Assembly (NCBI GenBank): GCA_043228905.1
Contig: JBHGNT010000012.1
Span: forward strand, 10,292,001 to 10,356,000
From: Azolla caroliniana
Lineage: Eukaryota; Polypodiophyta
Direction of reading: 5' to 3'
DNA length: 64,000 nucleotides
Shown here: positions 1 to 11,607 of the stretch, piece by piece
How positions within the stretch are numbered: the stretch's first letter is position 1
Layout: every line of letters begins with the position of its first letter
Program-made: the position numbers and the translations under genes
The notes under the pieces: model-generated
Told to the model about the DNA's origin: nothing
Seen by the model: only the letters and a program-made list of their open reading frames with translations
The model's database searches: none

Positions 1-1
1 G

Positions 2-619
2 GAAAGCTGGAACTCCAGAGGTAAGGGAAAAGAAAAGGCGACTCCGGCATTCAAGCTCGCCTCGGACATAGAACAACAAACCGACTTGAAAAGAGTGTTC
101 GAGGAAAGAATCTTGGATAGCCGGGTAGATTTCTCGCTTCGGGAGCTACTCGGAATAGCAAAGAAGGAGTTCCACGATCTTCTCGTGGATCTCGTGAAGC
201 GAAAAAGACAAAGTACGGAGGAAAATGCTCCGAGGGTGAATGCGAACACCGTTTTAATGAACGACACCGAAGTGGAGGACGAAATTCCGAACTCCCACTA
301 TACAAGGCCACATTGGGCACGCGCGACTACGGAGACTCCGGTCCGAATCGGCAACATCAAAGAACCCGTGCTAGCATTGATTGATCACAGATCGGAGATC
401 AACTTGATGTCCAAGGAGTTCTACCGGAAGGGGAAGTGGCCTATTAACACCAACCATGGATGGAAGATTCGGGCGGCCACCAAAGCAACGGAAGATCTAT
501 TTGCGACTTGTCCGGATGTGACGATGAAGATCGGGGATGTCGAGATCGACCAAAATTTCTTCGTGCAAGATGAGGTTTCACATTCCGTCATCCTCGGCCC
601 TTTATCACGGCATCACTGA
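2..619 (+). pseudogene. E1 gag-end and aspartic-protease region, partial
   Basis: An open frame runs from base 2, with no start inside the window, to a stop at 617-619. Residues around 375-425 nt read ALIDHRSEINLMS, matching the retroviral-type protease box ALIDxGSEINLMS with Gly changed to Arg beside the catalytic Asp, which probably inactivates it. Upstream there is a charged stretch with LRELLGIAKKEFH, a block I remember preceding the protease in fungal Ty3 elements. After about position 600 the homologous reading continues in another frame up to about 760, so at least two frameshifts separate this part from the RT frame that opens at 777. Confidence 0.7.
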
Positions 620-776
620 TGGAGACGAAGGTGCTCGATAGCGGTGCGGCTTTTGCACGAATTCGGAGCCAAAACGGTGGGAAATCCGTCCAATTCCTAA
701 CGGTGCCGGCAAATCACGAAAGGAACAAGAAGGAACTCTTGTCCCAAGTGAGAATGGATTTTTAAAGCGGACTGTT

Positions 777-3700
777 GTGGAGTGGGGAAGTGATAGTCCG
801 AGAAGCCCTGATACCCCACACAGGAAGAAAACTCTCGGAGCAAAACATGTACGAATCGGTCTGGATGGGGCATCTACGTACACGACCGTAACCGGAGGAT
901 TGAAGAAAGGATACCGACAAGTGGAGGATAAGTTGCGGTCGGCATCAATAGTAAAAGAAGATGAAGAAATCGTGGGGATAGTCGAAGAAGTGTTCTATGG
1001 GAGCACGCTACAACGACTTGAAGAGCTTGCGGAAGATAAAAGCCAAGGGAACCGGGTAGTCCCGGTGGAATCGGTCGAGATGTACGAGATCATTGCGAAA
1101 ATGGAGCCGGATACGCTACGCAAAGAAGAAGCAATGGTAAGTACGAAATACAAGACCGTGGAGAAGAAGGTGAAACCGGCCGCGGGACCACTACCCGCCA
1201 ATACCGAACAAAAGAGGAAAGAAGTCTCGGGAGACCCGACACTTCGGAAGACCGTGGATATCGGACATGCCTTCACGGATGAGACCCGGAAGAAACTTCG
1301 GATCGGTGGAGGTGGGTTCCTATTACAAAAAGAAGAAGAACGGTTTCGCGAGATGTTGGAGCAATACGGCAAAGCATTTGCATTTACATCAAGGGAGATA
1401 GGGTGCGTCGATCCGAGAATAGTGGAGCCGATGGTGATCTTTACGATTGACCATGTACCGTGGAACCTGAAGCCGACTCCGGTGCCACGAGCGCATATTC
1501 CGAAAGTCATTGACTTGCTCAAGGCGAAGGTGGCGATGGAGATTCTAGAGCCATCAACTGCTCCGTACTCAAATCGATGGTTTACGGTTCCGAAGAAGAA
1601 TGGGTCACTCCGATTTATCCAAGACTTGCAACCGGTGAATAAGGTCACGATCCGGAACTCGGGAGTCGGTCCGATAGTGGACGAATTTGCGGAAGCTTTT
1701 GCCGGTCGTGCGATATACTCCATCGGAGACCTATACTCGGGGTATGACCAATTCCAACTAGCCGTGGAGAGCCGAGACATCACAACCATGCGAACACCGA
1801 TAGGATTAGTCCGAATGTGCACACTACCACAAGGAGCGACAAACTCGGTTGCTCATATGATGAACGCGATGAACAAGGTGCTTCGAGACTGCATTCCGGA
1901 GATAACGATGTCGTTCCTCGATGACCTTCCGATGAAAGGATGCGCGGTAGAAGAAAAAGATGAGACTATGGATGATCGGGGATGCCGAAAGTTCGTGGTC
2001 GACCATATTCATGATTGCGAGAAAGTGTTGCGAAAGCTAGAAGATGTGCACCTAACACTTTCCGGGGAGAAATCGGCATTTGGGCAAGAAGAAATATTGG
2101 TGGTCGGACATCTATGTGGGCCCTACGGCCGAAGACCGTCACCAACAAAGATCGATGCGATTCAAGCTATGGAGGAAGTATGCGAGTCAACATCCGAAGT
2201 CCGAAGGTTTCTCGGTGCATGTGCATTCTATCACATATGGATTCCGCACTATGCACATATAGCGGATCCGCTCTACCACTTGTTGCGGAAAGGTAAGAAA
2301 TTCGAATGGAAACCGGAACACACCAAAGCCATGAAGAAATTGAAGAAGACACCTCGGAGGGCAGAAGCACTTAAGAAGCCGAGCTATGACCGACCGATCA
2401 TAGTAACGGTTGATACAAGTCCAACCGGTATCGGGTGGGTCATCAATCAAGCCGACTCGGATGATTCGCGGTATCCGATCCGATTCGGAGCAAAGGTTCT
2501 CAACGAAAGGCAACGTGGATATGCGCAAGTCAAAAGAGAACTGTGGGGAGTCGTGTCGGCGATAAAATCGGATCGGGATTATTTGATCGGAGCCGAAGTG
2601 GTGATCGAAACGGATTGTCTTCTGATACTCGGGATGATGCGGTGTTGTAGGATACCGGATGTAGCTATGCTAAGGTGGGTTGCATATGTCAAGTCGCTTA
2701 ATCCGGAGGTTCGACACATCTCGGGGAAGGACAACGCGGTAGCGGATATGTTATCAAGGGCTCGGTTCGGAGACGACATAACCGAATCGGATAATGATGA
2801 AGTTTCCGAAGACTACTTCGCGTCGGAGCACATATGCCGAGTAAACGTAATTCGGGAATTCCGGGAAGAAGAATACGAGGGAGAAAGCTTGATGATCGGG
2901 AAGATATTACAAGAGGCCGAGGATTCAACAAACGATAAAGGAAGAAGAGCCAAGATCCGAAGGAAGAAGAGACAAGTCCAAAAGTTCTTCTTGGAAAACG
3001 GATTAATATGGAGGGCGCCGAAAAGACCGGATGGTATACCACTTCGAGTAGTCGGAACAAAAGAGCAACGAAACCGGATAATGTCCGAGTTTCACGAATC
3101 CGATTGGGCTGGACACCGAGGAACATGGGCAACATTTGTGAAGATCAAGCAAAAATATTGGTGGAAGAAAATGTACAAAGATGTCACGGAGTTCACGGAG
3201 TTCACGGAAAGCTGCGAGAAATGTCAAGTCTACTCCAGGGTTCGACATCGAGATGAGTTACATCCGACATTCTCACCGACAATCAACTTCAAGTGGATGG
3301 TTGACATAGTGGCCATGCCGACCGGGATCGGACAAAAGAAATACTTGGTATTAGCTCGGGAAGATCTCACGAATCAAGTAGAAGGTCGAGCGCTTCAGAG
3401 GAAAACGTGTTCCGCGGTATGCCAATTTCTTTTGGAGGAAGTATTTTGCAGGTACGGGTGCGTAGGACAAGTGATTGCGGACCGGGGAGAACTCGACTCG
3501 GACAAAGCTAGGGGATTCTTCGTTAAACACGGAGTTCGGTTATCGCTGACAACGGCATACAATCCGGAGGCCAACGGGAAAATCGAACGAGGACATAGTC
3601 CGATCGTGAAAGCACTTGCGAAGGCATGCGATGGAAAGGTGAAGGACTGGCCGTAGATGCTTCCGTATGCACTATGGGCGGATCGGACGACGCATAGTTC

Positions 3701-4406
3701 CATAACCGGTTACATGCCGGTAGAACTCATGACCGGACAAGCACCGGTAATGCCGAGGGAAACCGCGATCGCAACATGGACAGTGCTACCGTGGAAGGAA
3801 GAGATGAGCCGGGAAGAACTACTAGCGGTCCGGATACGACAACTAGAGGGAAAACCGGCAGACATAGCAGAAGCAATACGCCGACAACAAGAAGCACGAT
3901 TAAGGAACAAAAGCCGGTTCGACACAAAGCACCGACTACGACCGAGGAGGATTGAAGAAGGAGATTGGGTGATCGTCTATGACAGTAGTTTGGACCATCA
4001 ACATACAACGATGCGGAAATTCGCGAAAAGGTGGTTCGGGCCATACGAGGTTCAGAAAGTCTTCGACAACAGAACGTACCGACTGTCCGAGTTGGATGGA
4101 ACAATACTACGAGTGCCTATAGCCGGGAAGTGGGTGAAGATTTTCAAGAAGCGGACCGACGACAAACCCTATGTGATCCAAGCCAAGGCCGACAACGAGG
4201 AGCAATCGGATGAAGACCACGGTGATGCGAGAAGCGAAGAAAGTGGATTACAACTCATAGTCGGCATAAGGGGAGAATCGGAGGAAGCTTTGGGTGAAGA
4301 CGGATATGGGGGATCGAGAACTTCGGCACATACCGGAGGATGTGCGGGTTCGGAGGGGGCGAATGTCGTAGTGTATTCCGCACACTACGTGAAAACCATA
4401 AAATAA
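777..4406 (+). pseudogene. E1 reverse transcriptase-RNase H-integrase
   Basis: This is the pol region. The RT has the palm motif FLDD at about 1913-1924, part of FLDDLPMKG. The RNase H begins near VTVDTSPTGIGW (about 2404). The integrase zinc region has HESDWAGH followed by CEKCQ (about 3090-3225); a 9-bp unit gagttcacg is locally repeated there (EFTEFTE). The catalytic triad is visible as VDIVAMP, IADRGELDS and the E of KIERGH. One in-frame TAG at 3654-3656 splits the frame, which resumes directly and runs to 4406. The last 14 codons lie inside the 3' LTR, which is common in LTR elements. Expression as a single polyprotein would need stop readthrough and correction of upstream frameshifts, so I treat it as a pseudogene. 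Confidence 0.85.
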
Positions 4407-5068
4407 TATATCCGATTTTAGATACATATAACTAGATAAATAATATATCAAATGAATTTATCACGTGCATAGGGCAGGATTCGAACCATGCACCTCCACG
4501 TAGATAAACCCCAACTTTACCATTGTAATAACTTATCTTTAGTATTATAAATATAGATTTAATACGTATAAGACCTTTATTTACACATACCTTTATTAAA
4601 AGGTAAAAATCATGTATTCTTTAGAGTGTGAATATTTTATTTACACGTGACATTAAAAGTGACTCATGCACATCTAGCGTGCATGAGCCCTATATTTAGG
4701 AAATGACAAAGCATCACATGCACATTTAGTGTGCATGGACACTTTAGGTGAAAAAGCATGAAGCCATGCTTAGCCTCTTTCATCTTTATATAAGGAGGAG
4801 AGAAATATGTATATGGTTGTTGATTAATATACAAGGATTGATCAATCTAATATATTCGTGGGATTCACGAATTTTGCCATCTAAATTACTCTTATAATCT
4901 AAATATTATTTGAATTACACTAAACTCGTGGGATTCACGAGATTCCTATCTTACTTCTCTTCCTATTATTCATAACTAGCCTTAAGTGTTATTCCTCTTC
5001 CTCCTAGTCCAAAACCTCGGCGGTTCCCACCTGACTCACGCAACGATCCGGAGCCGAAGGGCTCGACA
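4364..5068 (+). repeat. E1 3' LTR
   Basis: The LTR starts with tgtcgtagtg at 4364, right after a purine tract, and ends ...gctcgaca at 5068; TGTCG and CGACA are perfect 5-bp inverted termini. A TATA box (tatataagg) sits at about 4795. An antisense tRNA-like segment lies at 4461-4545. Immediately beyond 5068 the E2 integrase frame resumes, which fixes the right border. The left LTR is outside the window, so LTR divergence cannot be measured. Confidence 0.75.
4461..4545 (-). other. tRNA-like / SINE-like segment inside E1 LTR
   Basis: Read on the minus strand the stretch contains TGGTAAAGTTGG, matching the RNA polymerase III A box, and about 35 bases later GGTTCGAATCC, a perfect B box. Spacing resembles a tRNA gene. 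The acceptor arms do not pair convincingly and there is no obvious terminator run, so this is a tRNA-derived relic (possibly a SINE head) rather than a functional tRNA gene. Confidence 0.5.
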
Positions 5069-7059
5069 ACGGCATAGAATGTCGTCAGGCTTTCAACTAC
5101 TTGGCCGAGAAAGTGCCCCGCTTGGTCGCTTATTAATTCGATTGGGCATCCGTAACGACACCAGATGTATTCGTATAGAAATTTTGTCGTTGATGCAACG
5201 GTGTTGTCTTTTAAGGTTTTGGCCTCCACCCATTTCGTGCAGTAATCCGTCGCAACGATGACATACCGATTACCTGTTCTCATTGTCGGTGTTTTGAACG
5301 GTCCAACAAAGTCCAGCCCCCACTTTTGGAATGGTTCGAGCGGTAGTACAGGCTGGTGTGGCATCCGAGCTTGCTCCGTTGGCTGGCCCATTCGCTGGCA
5401 TAGGTCACATTCTTTTGCGTACCATACAACATCTCTTAATGTAGTTGGCCACCATAGGCCACTTTGCCATATTTTCCTGGCCGTCGCATCTCCGGCATAG
5501 TGACCTCCGGCAACTCCGCAGTGGGCTTCCCTCAATATGAGGTCCTTTTCATCGCTGCGCACAGCCCGTCTCCATATGCCGTCCGCGCCCCTGTGGTAAA
5601 GTGTGTCTTGCAGTAAGCAGAAATGTCGGCTTTGCACCGCCAGGCGTTTCCTTTCGTCCCGGTTCATCTCCTCCGGAGGCAGTCCTGTACTCAGAAACTG
5701 GTGCATATTTGTGAGCCACTTGTCTTCCTGTGCCACCGTTTGATCTGCTGCCGTTTCCGTAGTGACTCGAAACAACTCCGCATCCGGAAACTCGTCCGCT
5801 ACTCCGTCGCCCGTCTCTCCGGACTCTAATCGGCTTAAATAATCCGCTACGGCATGCTGTATACCGGGTCGGTGGAATATTTCGAACTCGAATTCCTGTA
5901 ACACTAAGGTCCACCGGGCCAACTTACCGGTGAGTGACGCCTTGGACACCAGGTAGAGGAGTGCCGAATGATCTACATGGAAGGAAAACTTCCTTCCCAA
6001 TAAATAATGCCGAACCTTTGTCACATTGTAGATCATCCCTAGAGTTTCCCGTTCCGTGGTAGAGTAGTTTCGTTCCGGTTGGGATAGCTTTCGGCTGGCA
6101 TAGTACACTGGCCAGTACCACTTTGGCTCCGTAAGTTGCATCAGTGCACTTCCGATTGGGATGTCGGAGGCATCCACGAATACATGAAATTCTTTACTCC
6201 AATCCGGAGGCTGCACTACCGGTGCTTGCGACAATAGTACCTTGAGGGCCCTATATGCCCTATCCTCGGTGTCAGTCCACTGGAATGGTGTTCGATGTAC
6301 CGCGACATGGAATGGTGTAGCCAGGTCAGCCAAGTATCGGAGCATCTGGCTGTGCCACCGGATCTGGCCTAAGAACCGGCTCAATGCCTTTGTCGTTGCT
6401 GGCGCCGGTGCTTCTAATATGGCTTTCATTTTGTCTGGGTCAACGACAATGCCTTCCTTGCTCACAATATGTCCTAGTAGGGTTCCACTGGACATGCCAA
6501 ATACACACTTCGCCGGATTCAAGCTTAGCCGGTACGCTCTACACTTTTCAAGACAAAGACGGAGGTGCTGCAAATGATCCTTTTCCCGACTATAGACGGC
6601 AAAATCGTCAAGGAAAACCTACATAAAAGCCGGGATATATTCACCAAAGATTTCCATGATGATTCGTTGGAACGTTGCCGGCCACAAACACCCCCCATTC
6701 GGTGACGAAAGTCGTTTTCTCTTGGTCATCGGGGTGCATCCGGATCTGATTATACCCGTTGAATCCGTCTAGAAAGCTATAGACCTCATGGCCAGCGACG
6801 GCATCCAACACCCATCTGTGAACGGAAGTGGAAACGCATCCGTTACCGTAGCCGCATTCAGTTTCCGGTAGTCCACACAAACTCGAATTTTTCCGTTCTT
6901 CTTCGGTACGACTATGATCGGGCTCAGCCATGTCGCTTTCTTTACCAGACAGATAAAGCCAACTCTTAGCAGTTTGTCGATTTCCTCCTTGACTTTGGCG
7001 GCATAATTGGGATTCATCCGGTACCGTCTTTGTGCCACTGGTTTCGCGTCCTTGCTCAA
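5069..7059 (-). pseudogene. E2 reverse transcriptase-RNase H-integrase, truncated
   Basis: The RT begins at about 7059 (IDKLLRVGFICLVKKATW, VVPKKNGKIRVCVDYR). FLDDFAVYS at about 6610 carries the catalytic Asp pair, but an in-frame TAG lies two codons upstream and a frameshift near 6660 precedes it. From 6573 a long frame covers the RT end, RNase H (HVFVDASDIPIGSAL, about 6170; FHVDHSALLYL) and the integrase zinc region (HCGVAGGHYAGD and CDLCQRMG). The integrase core has LDFVGPF and ISDQAGHF, the first two catalytic Asp; the frame is cut at codon YAV by E1, so the catalytic Glu is missing in the window. Confidence 0.85.
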
Positions 7060-7095
7060 GTGAATCTGATGCTGGTATAACTGAGGGTCGAGCCC

Positions 7096-7749
7096 TCACA
7101 TGTCTTCGTATGACCAGGCAAACACGTCGCGAAATTCCGTGAGAAGTGTGATCATTGCCGTTTTGTCTTCGGACTTCATCTCCTTGGCGATGTGCACCGG
7201 TTTTGCTTCGTCCGTGGTCCCTAGGTTCACCTCTTCAAGTTGCGACGCTTTTACGCGCTGTGAAACGGCCATTTCCCGTTCCAACGGTTCTTGCGCTTGC
7301 CGTAACTCTCGGATTGCATCCTTATCCGGTTCTGCTTCAGTCTCTTCCGGCTGCGGTAAGTATGGTGCTACTGCTTCGACAATGTCAATTTCGAAGAGGG
7401 GTACGATCTTCGGGTTTTCCTGCAAGTACTGAGCTTCTTCTTCATCAACTAACCCTTCTAGCATGTTGATGCACTCTGCATACAACAGTGTACATTCCTT
7501 GCCAGTGCTCGTCCTTGGCTGTGTTGGTACACGTACCTTGGCTTTTCCTCGCCGGAAGGTAATTATATTTTTCCTCCAATTATGTTTGATATGTGCCATT
7601 TTCAACCATGGCCGCCCCAGCAATAGCGGGTATGCGCCTTGTGCCTGTAATTGTGGCACTACTGTGGAGATGTGAAATGTATGACCGCCAACGGTGACTT
7701 CTAATTTACGTATTAATCCTGTTGGCCGCACTGAGCTTGTATCGGCCAT
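7096..7749 (-). pseudogene. E2 protease / pol N-terminal region
   Basis: Open frame of 217 codons. YPLLLGRPWLK at about 7640-7600 is the C-terminal signature of retroelement aspartic proteases (the LLGxPW box); the active-site DSG/DTG is not present in this frame. It is followed by an acidic linker and FRDVFAWSYEDM, the usual lead into the RT. The next frame starts just downstream in another phase, so a frameshift lies near 7090. Confidence 0.65.
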
Positions 7750-7811
7750 CCGTAACCAGAACGGACACGGCTCCCACTCGTGGATTCCCCGGGCATCACA
7801 CGTCCGGAGAC

Positions 7812-9365
7812 TTATTCCATGCCCTTCGACCTTGTGGTCACCTGCTGCAAATCTGCCACTTTAGGGACTACCATATTTACTATCGGTCGTTTGTCATAGC
7901 TCTTCGTCGGGCATTGATTACTATAATGGCCTTCCTGTCGGTAGTAGTAGCAGTAGGCTTTCCGGGTATTGCTGGATTCGGCATTGTTTGTTGTACCCGG
8001 GGCAGGTCCTGTGGTAAGCGCGGGGTTTTGGGCCGGTTGGCTGCTTGAAGCTCCTTGTTCCGGATCCCGTGGGTGGCCGCCTTTTTTGAAATGCCGTTTT
8101 CTGTTATAGTTCTTCTTATTGTGGTACTCTTGACGAGGTTGGTCGTTATATCTGCCATATTCCTCCCGTTGCTGACGATACCCGGGGGAGTGCTCCCGGT
8201 CGTAATGTTCGTATCGTCTATTGTAATCCTGGTACTGATCATTTCTATCGTACCGGTCATAGTTATCCCGCTGATCACCATACCGGACATCATTCTCCCG
8301 TCGATCGCCATACCGGACATCCTGTGCCGATTGGTATCGGTCCATTCGCCGCCAGCGTTCCTCTTCTTCATCCCAGCTGCTGCGTGGCTCTATTTGTCGG
8401 ACGGGTGGTGCTTGCCGGTTCAATAGATTATACTCGCACCTATCCGTCGTATGACCCTTGGATTGACAGATTACACATTGCGTCCTCATAGTGCATTCTT
8501 GTGCCGAGTGTTCGGAATTCAAGCAGGTTGTGCACTATATTGCTTGCCGAAACCGGAGGTCTTCATCGGACGGTAACGCCCGTTGGAGTGCTCCCAGTGT
8601 GAGCCAGGAGCTTGTCTTTTCCATCTCTCTCACCCGGTCAATGACCTGGTCGATGGTACTTGCGCGGAAGTCAATTACCGTGCAAACCGTGTGTAGGGGT
8701 TCCTGGAGGGCATTTAGGAATATAGTCCGTAATTCCTCCTCCGGGGGTGCGCGGGCAAGCTGACTATGCATCCGTTGAAACCAGATGACAAACTGGGGAA
8801 TGCTCTCCCCTACCTCCTGTCGGATGGTATAAAACAAGCCCACCATTACTGTCTGGTCCACCTCCTTGTGGAAAAAATGCAAGAATTTAGCTATAAAATC
8901 TGTGAAGGTGGTGATGGTAGACAGGTCCTGCGTCCGGTGCCATCTTGCTACCGGTCCCTCCAATGTGACGCCAAATTCCGCTATCTTAGAGCGTTCCTCT
9001 TCCTCCGGGGTCAATCGCTGGGACACATGGTTTGCTTCCCATGTCTGTTCAAAGGCGTGAACATGAGCTTCCGCGTCCGGATCATCTCTATACTTGGAGT
9101 ACTGGAACGGCATGTCGTCGTCCGGTATCGGTGCGCGAGCTGGTGGTGTTGGTGGTCGTTCCTGGTTTTTCTCCGGCGTCGGTGGTCGTTCCTAATTTGT
9201 CTCCGACGTCAGTGGTCTTTCCTCTTCTTTTGGTGACGGAGGCTTCTCCTCCTCGACTTCCGGTGTCGGAGGTCGCTCTTCCTCTGCTTCTGGTTCCAGA
9301 GGTTCCAGCCTTAGCACTTCCGGTTCCGGTGTCAGTAAGGTGTCTGATCCTTCGTCCTCCGGTCC
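7812..9365 (-). pseudogene. E2 gag, central and nucleocapsid part
   Basis: A single reading frame with two internal stops (near 9190 and near 8530). It begins with a Glu/Pro-rich linker, then the capsid-like gag domain (YRDDPDAEAHVHAFEQTW, about 9100-8600), then a zinc knuckle CVICQSKGHTTDRC (about 8480), an Arg/Tyr/Asp-rich stretch, and a second knuckle CYYYRQEGHYSNQC in which the second Cys has become Tyr. The homologous second knuckle in the element at 50.1 kb keeps the Cys, so the loss is a decay mutation of this copy. The right end joins the gag N-terminus across the E3 insertion. Confidence 0.8.
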
Positions 9366-9370
9366 GCCCG

Positions 9371-9844
9371 TGTTATGTACACATAACGTTGGTGAGGGTA
9401 GGTCACTAATATTTACATTAGTGAAGGGTATGTTCACTATTATTAAAAAGGGGACTAATGATTGGATAGAATGAATGATATGTGCATGCACTATCATGAT
9501 TTAGACAACCAATGAATAGAGAGCCTTTTAGAAAGGCACATCTATTCAAGGGGCCTAGGAAAAGGTATAAATATGAGGCTTAGCTACCCTCATAAGGATC
9601 ATCACGTCGGAAGGCTGCTGGCGTAGACACCGGTGGTGCGGGCTAGGCTTTCGTCTCGACGATCGTGTTTATCTCTTCCAAGGTATTAGTCATCCTAATA
9701 TCCGGCGGTATGGGACGTCGGTGGTAGGTTGGCTATGTCTAGATCATAGCTCGGGGGTGGTCGGGTGGAACGGGTTCTTCTATCCAATCTATTTTCTTCC
9801 TTTTTACTTGATTTGGTCTATTGATTAGTAATAGACTCTTAACA
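9371..9844 (+). repeat. E3 5' LTR
   Basis: Starts tgttatgtac and ends cttaaca. A TATA-like box (ggtataaatatgag) lies at about 9563. A perfect palindromic start (tgttatgtacacataac) is notable. It is followed after one base by the tRNA-iMet primer binding site. Confidence 0.95.
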
Positions 9845-9845
9845 G

Positions 9846-9857
9846 TGGTATCAGAGC
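9846..9857 (+). other. E3 primer binding site (tRNA-iMet)
   Basis: tggtatcagagc is complementary to the 3' end of plant initiator methionine tRNA, the standard primer for many plant Ty3 and Copia elements. It sits one base after the 5' LTR end. Confidence 0.9.
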
Positions 9858-10302
9858 TTTTACTAACAATTTTTTTGTTGTTTTGATGTTTTTTGCGTGT
9901 GAGCGAGGGGGATCTAACAAGGCTCGTCATGCTCTTCTCAGGATCAAAACAACACTCTAAACCCGGTATTCTTCTTTTTTGATCTCTTCTCTTTTTTTAT
10001 TATGCGTTCTTTATGGTCGAATCAAATTGGTATTACGTTTTATTCTCTTTCTTTCTACCTCCTACTACGCTACGATTTTACTTATTATTATGCATCGGGC
10101 CGAGCATGTTTGCACTAATCGCACACGCTCAACTCATGGCCTTTTGCATATTGCGATATATATCCCACTCTCTCCTCTCTTGAACTCTTACGATAATAAT
10201 TATTCTTGTGCATTGGGTCGAGCGTGTTTGCTCTAATCGCACACGCTTATCTCATGGCCGTTTTGCAGATGATGTTGAGTATACCACTCTTCCCCTCTAT
10301 GG

Positions 10303-10637
10303 AGCCATCACTTGGCCGATTCTTCTAAGGGATGATGTGGCCTTGACGAGGTGTATGTTGCCTACCTATGCCACTCTACTCTCTATTAAGCCATCAATTG
10401 GCCGATTCTATGGGATGTTGTGGCCTTGACAAGGTATATGTAGCTTACATATGCCACTTTCCTTTTTAATTAGCCATCAATTGGCCGATTCTAAGGGATG
10501 ATGTGGCCTTGACAAGGTATATGTAGCTTACATATGCCACTTTCCTCTTTAATTAGCCATTACTTGGCCGATTCTAGGGATATGTGGTGGTCTTGAGGAG
10601 GTGCATGTCAACTACCCTAGGGTTTCGTATCTTAGGG
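10303..10637 (+). repeat. E3 leader tandem repeat, about 83 bp x 4
   Basis: Units starting agccatcac/aattggccgattc begin at 10303, 10389, 10472 and 10555, spacing 86, 83 and 83 bp. Each carries ggccttgacaaggtatatg-type sequence. Just upstream, two related blocks at about 10093 and 10212 share gcatcgggccgagcatgtttgc-type sequence including cgcacacgct. No coding potential is seen. Such repeats in a retroelement leader could influence packaging or translation, but nothing here proves that. Confidence 0.85.
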
Positions 10638-11607
10638 CATGTTTGATTCCATACACCTAATTGTTGATTATTCTAATTAAATTTTAATTTCATAAGTATT
10701 GTTTCACTTATATGATTTTCTAGTAATTATTATTTACCCGCCCACAATTAACTCTCCTTTTTCCACTTCCTTTTCATGTATAAAGTATTTACATCGTTTA
10801 TTTTAATGTAACCTTTACGTGTAGACTATTTTTTCGTATGGAGTGGCTTGTTGAACGATTTTTATTTTTTTTTCAACGGGTCATCTAGGTTTAACTCTTA
10901 TCATCAAGCCTTAGAAAACGAGTAAAACCATATGAGTTCCCTTATTGATGTTTTACTCATGGATTTGAGTATTACATCTTTGCGCACAACACCGTCATCA
11001 CTTGTATCAATTTGTGGCTTATGTCACAATTGTGCAAGTTATAACACTCATATTGGGATGTATATGTGCATACCTCGCACTTCCCATTTATTTGTGACAT
11101 TGTTTTTTTCGTAGGTAACACATGGGTTCTTTTTTTTTACCCTTGTTTTCGTCACTACTTAACTCTTATGAGTAGTGCCTTATTTTATCATTTTATCATC
11201 ACGTTTGCTTATTGCTCGCAAGACTAGAATATTACTTGTGAGTGCACTTGTTTTTTCACGTAATACACTTTCTCGACCATATAATACATGATGGGTTGGC
11301 ATTAATATAAGGCTATCTAGGAAATTTCATTGATGTAAGAACCATCGTTGAGCCTCGGGGAGCCGCCATGATTACTCAAGATAGAGATCCGAGAAATACA
11401 TCTTAGCTATGTTTTCCCCCATGGTTTTTAAAACACCATAGTGTTACCATAGTTATCGGATCTCGAATCACATCTCATATGTCTAGAGGGGTAAAGACAT
11501 GAGATACTTTCTTGGATAAAGTTCTTTCAATCAAAATTTCAAGCATTTGGCTTGGCTTGGTCGTTGGGAGTCTCACTTTGAGCTTCATCCCAAGCCCGAT
11601 GCAGTAA

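Larger units (their letters stand above)
1..5068 (+). mobile_element. E1: Ty3/gypsy element, 5' end outside window
   Basis: The segment holds, in order, end of gag/protease, reverse transcriptase, RNase H, integrase and a 3' LTR, the Ty3/gypsy order. The LTR ends are TGTCG...CGACA, preceded by a purine-rich tract at about 4350-4363. The right end at 5068 abuts the integrase of minus-strand element E2, so E1 inserted into E2; the five bases acggc (5069-5073) are the expected target duplication, whose partner lies left of the window. The protein style (region upstream of the protease, an RT box reading FLDDLPMKG, codons rich in CGG/CCG) resembles Ty3 elements I associate with basidiomycete fungi; that is recollection, not a search. 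Two frameshifts and one stop make this copy defective. Confidence 0.85.

Noticed and set aside
995-1822. 275-codon minus-strand frame
   Set aside because: Shadow of the E1 RT on the other strand, favoured by GC-rich codons.
1-5068. Fungal contamination as source of E1
   Set aside because: E1 ends with an exact LTR border inside a plant Ty3 integrase that continues to the right, so it is integrated in the plant genome unless the junction is an assembly error.
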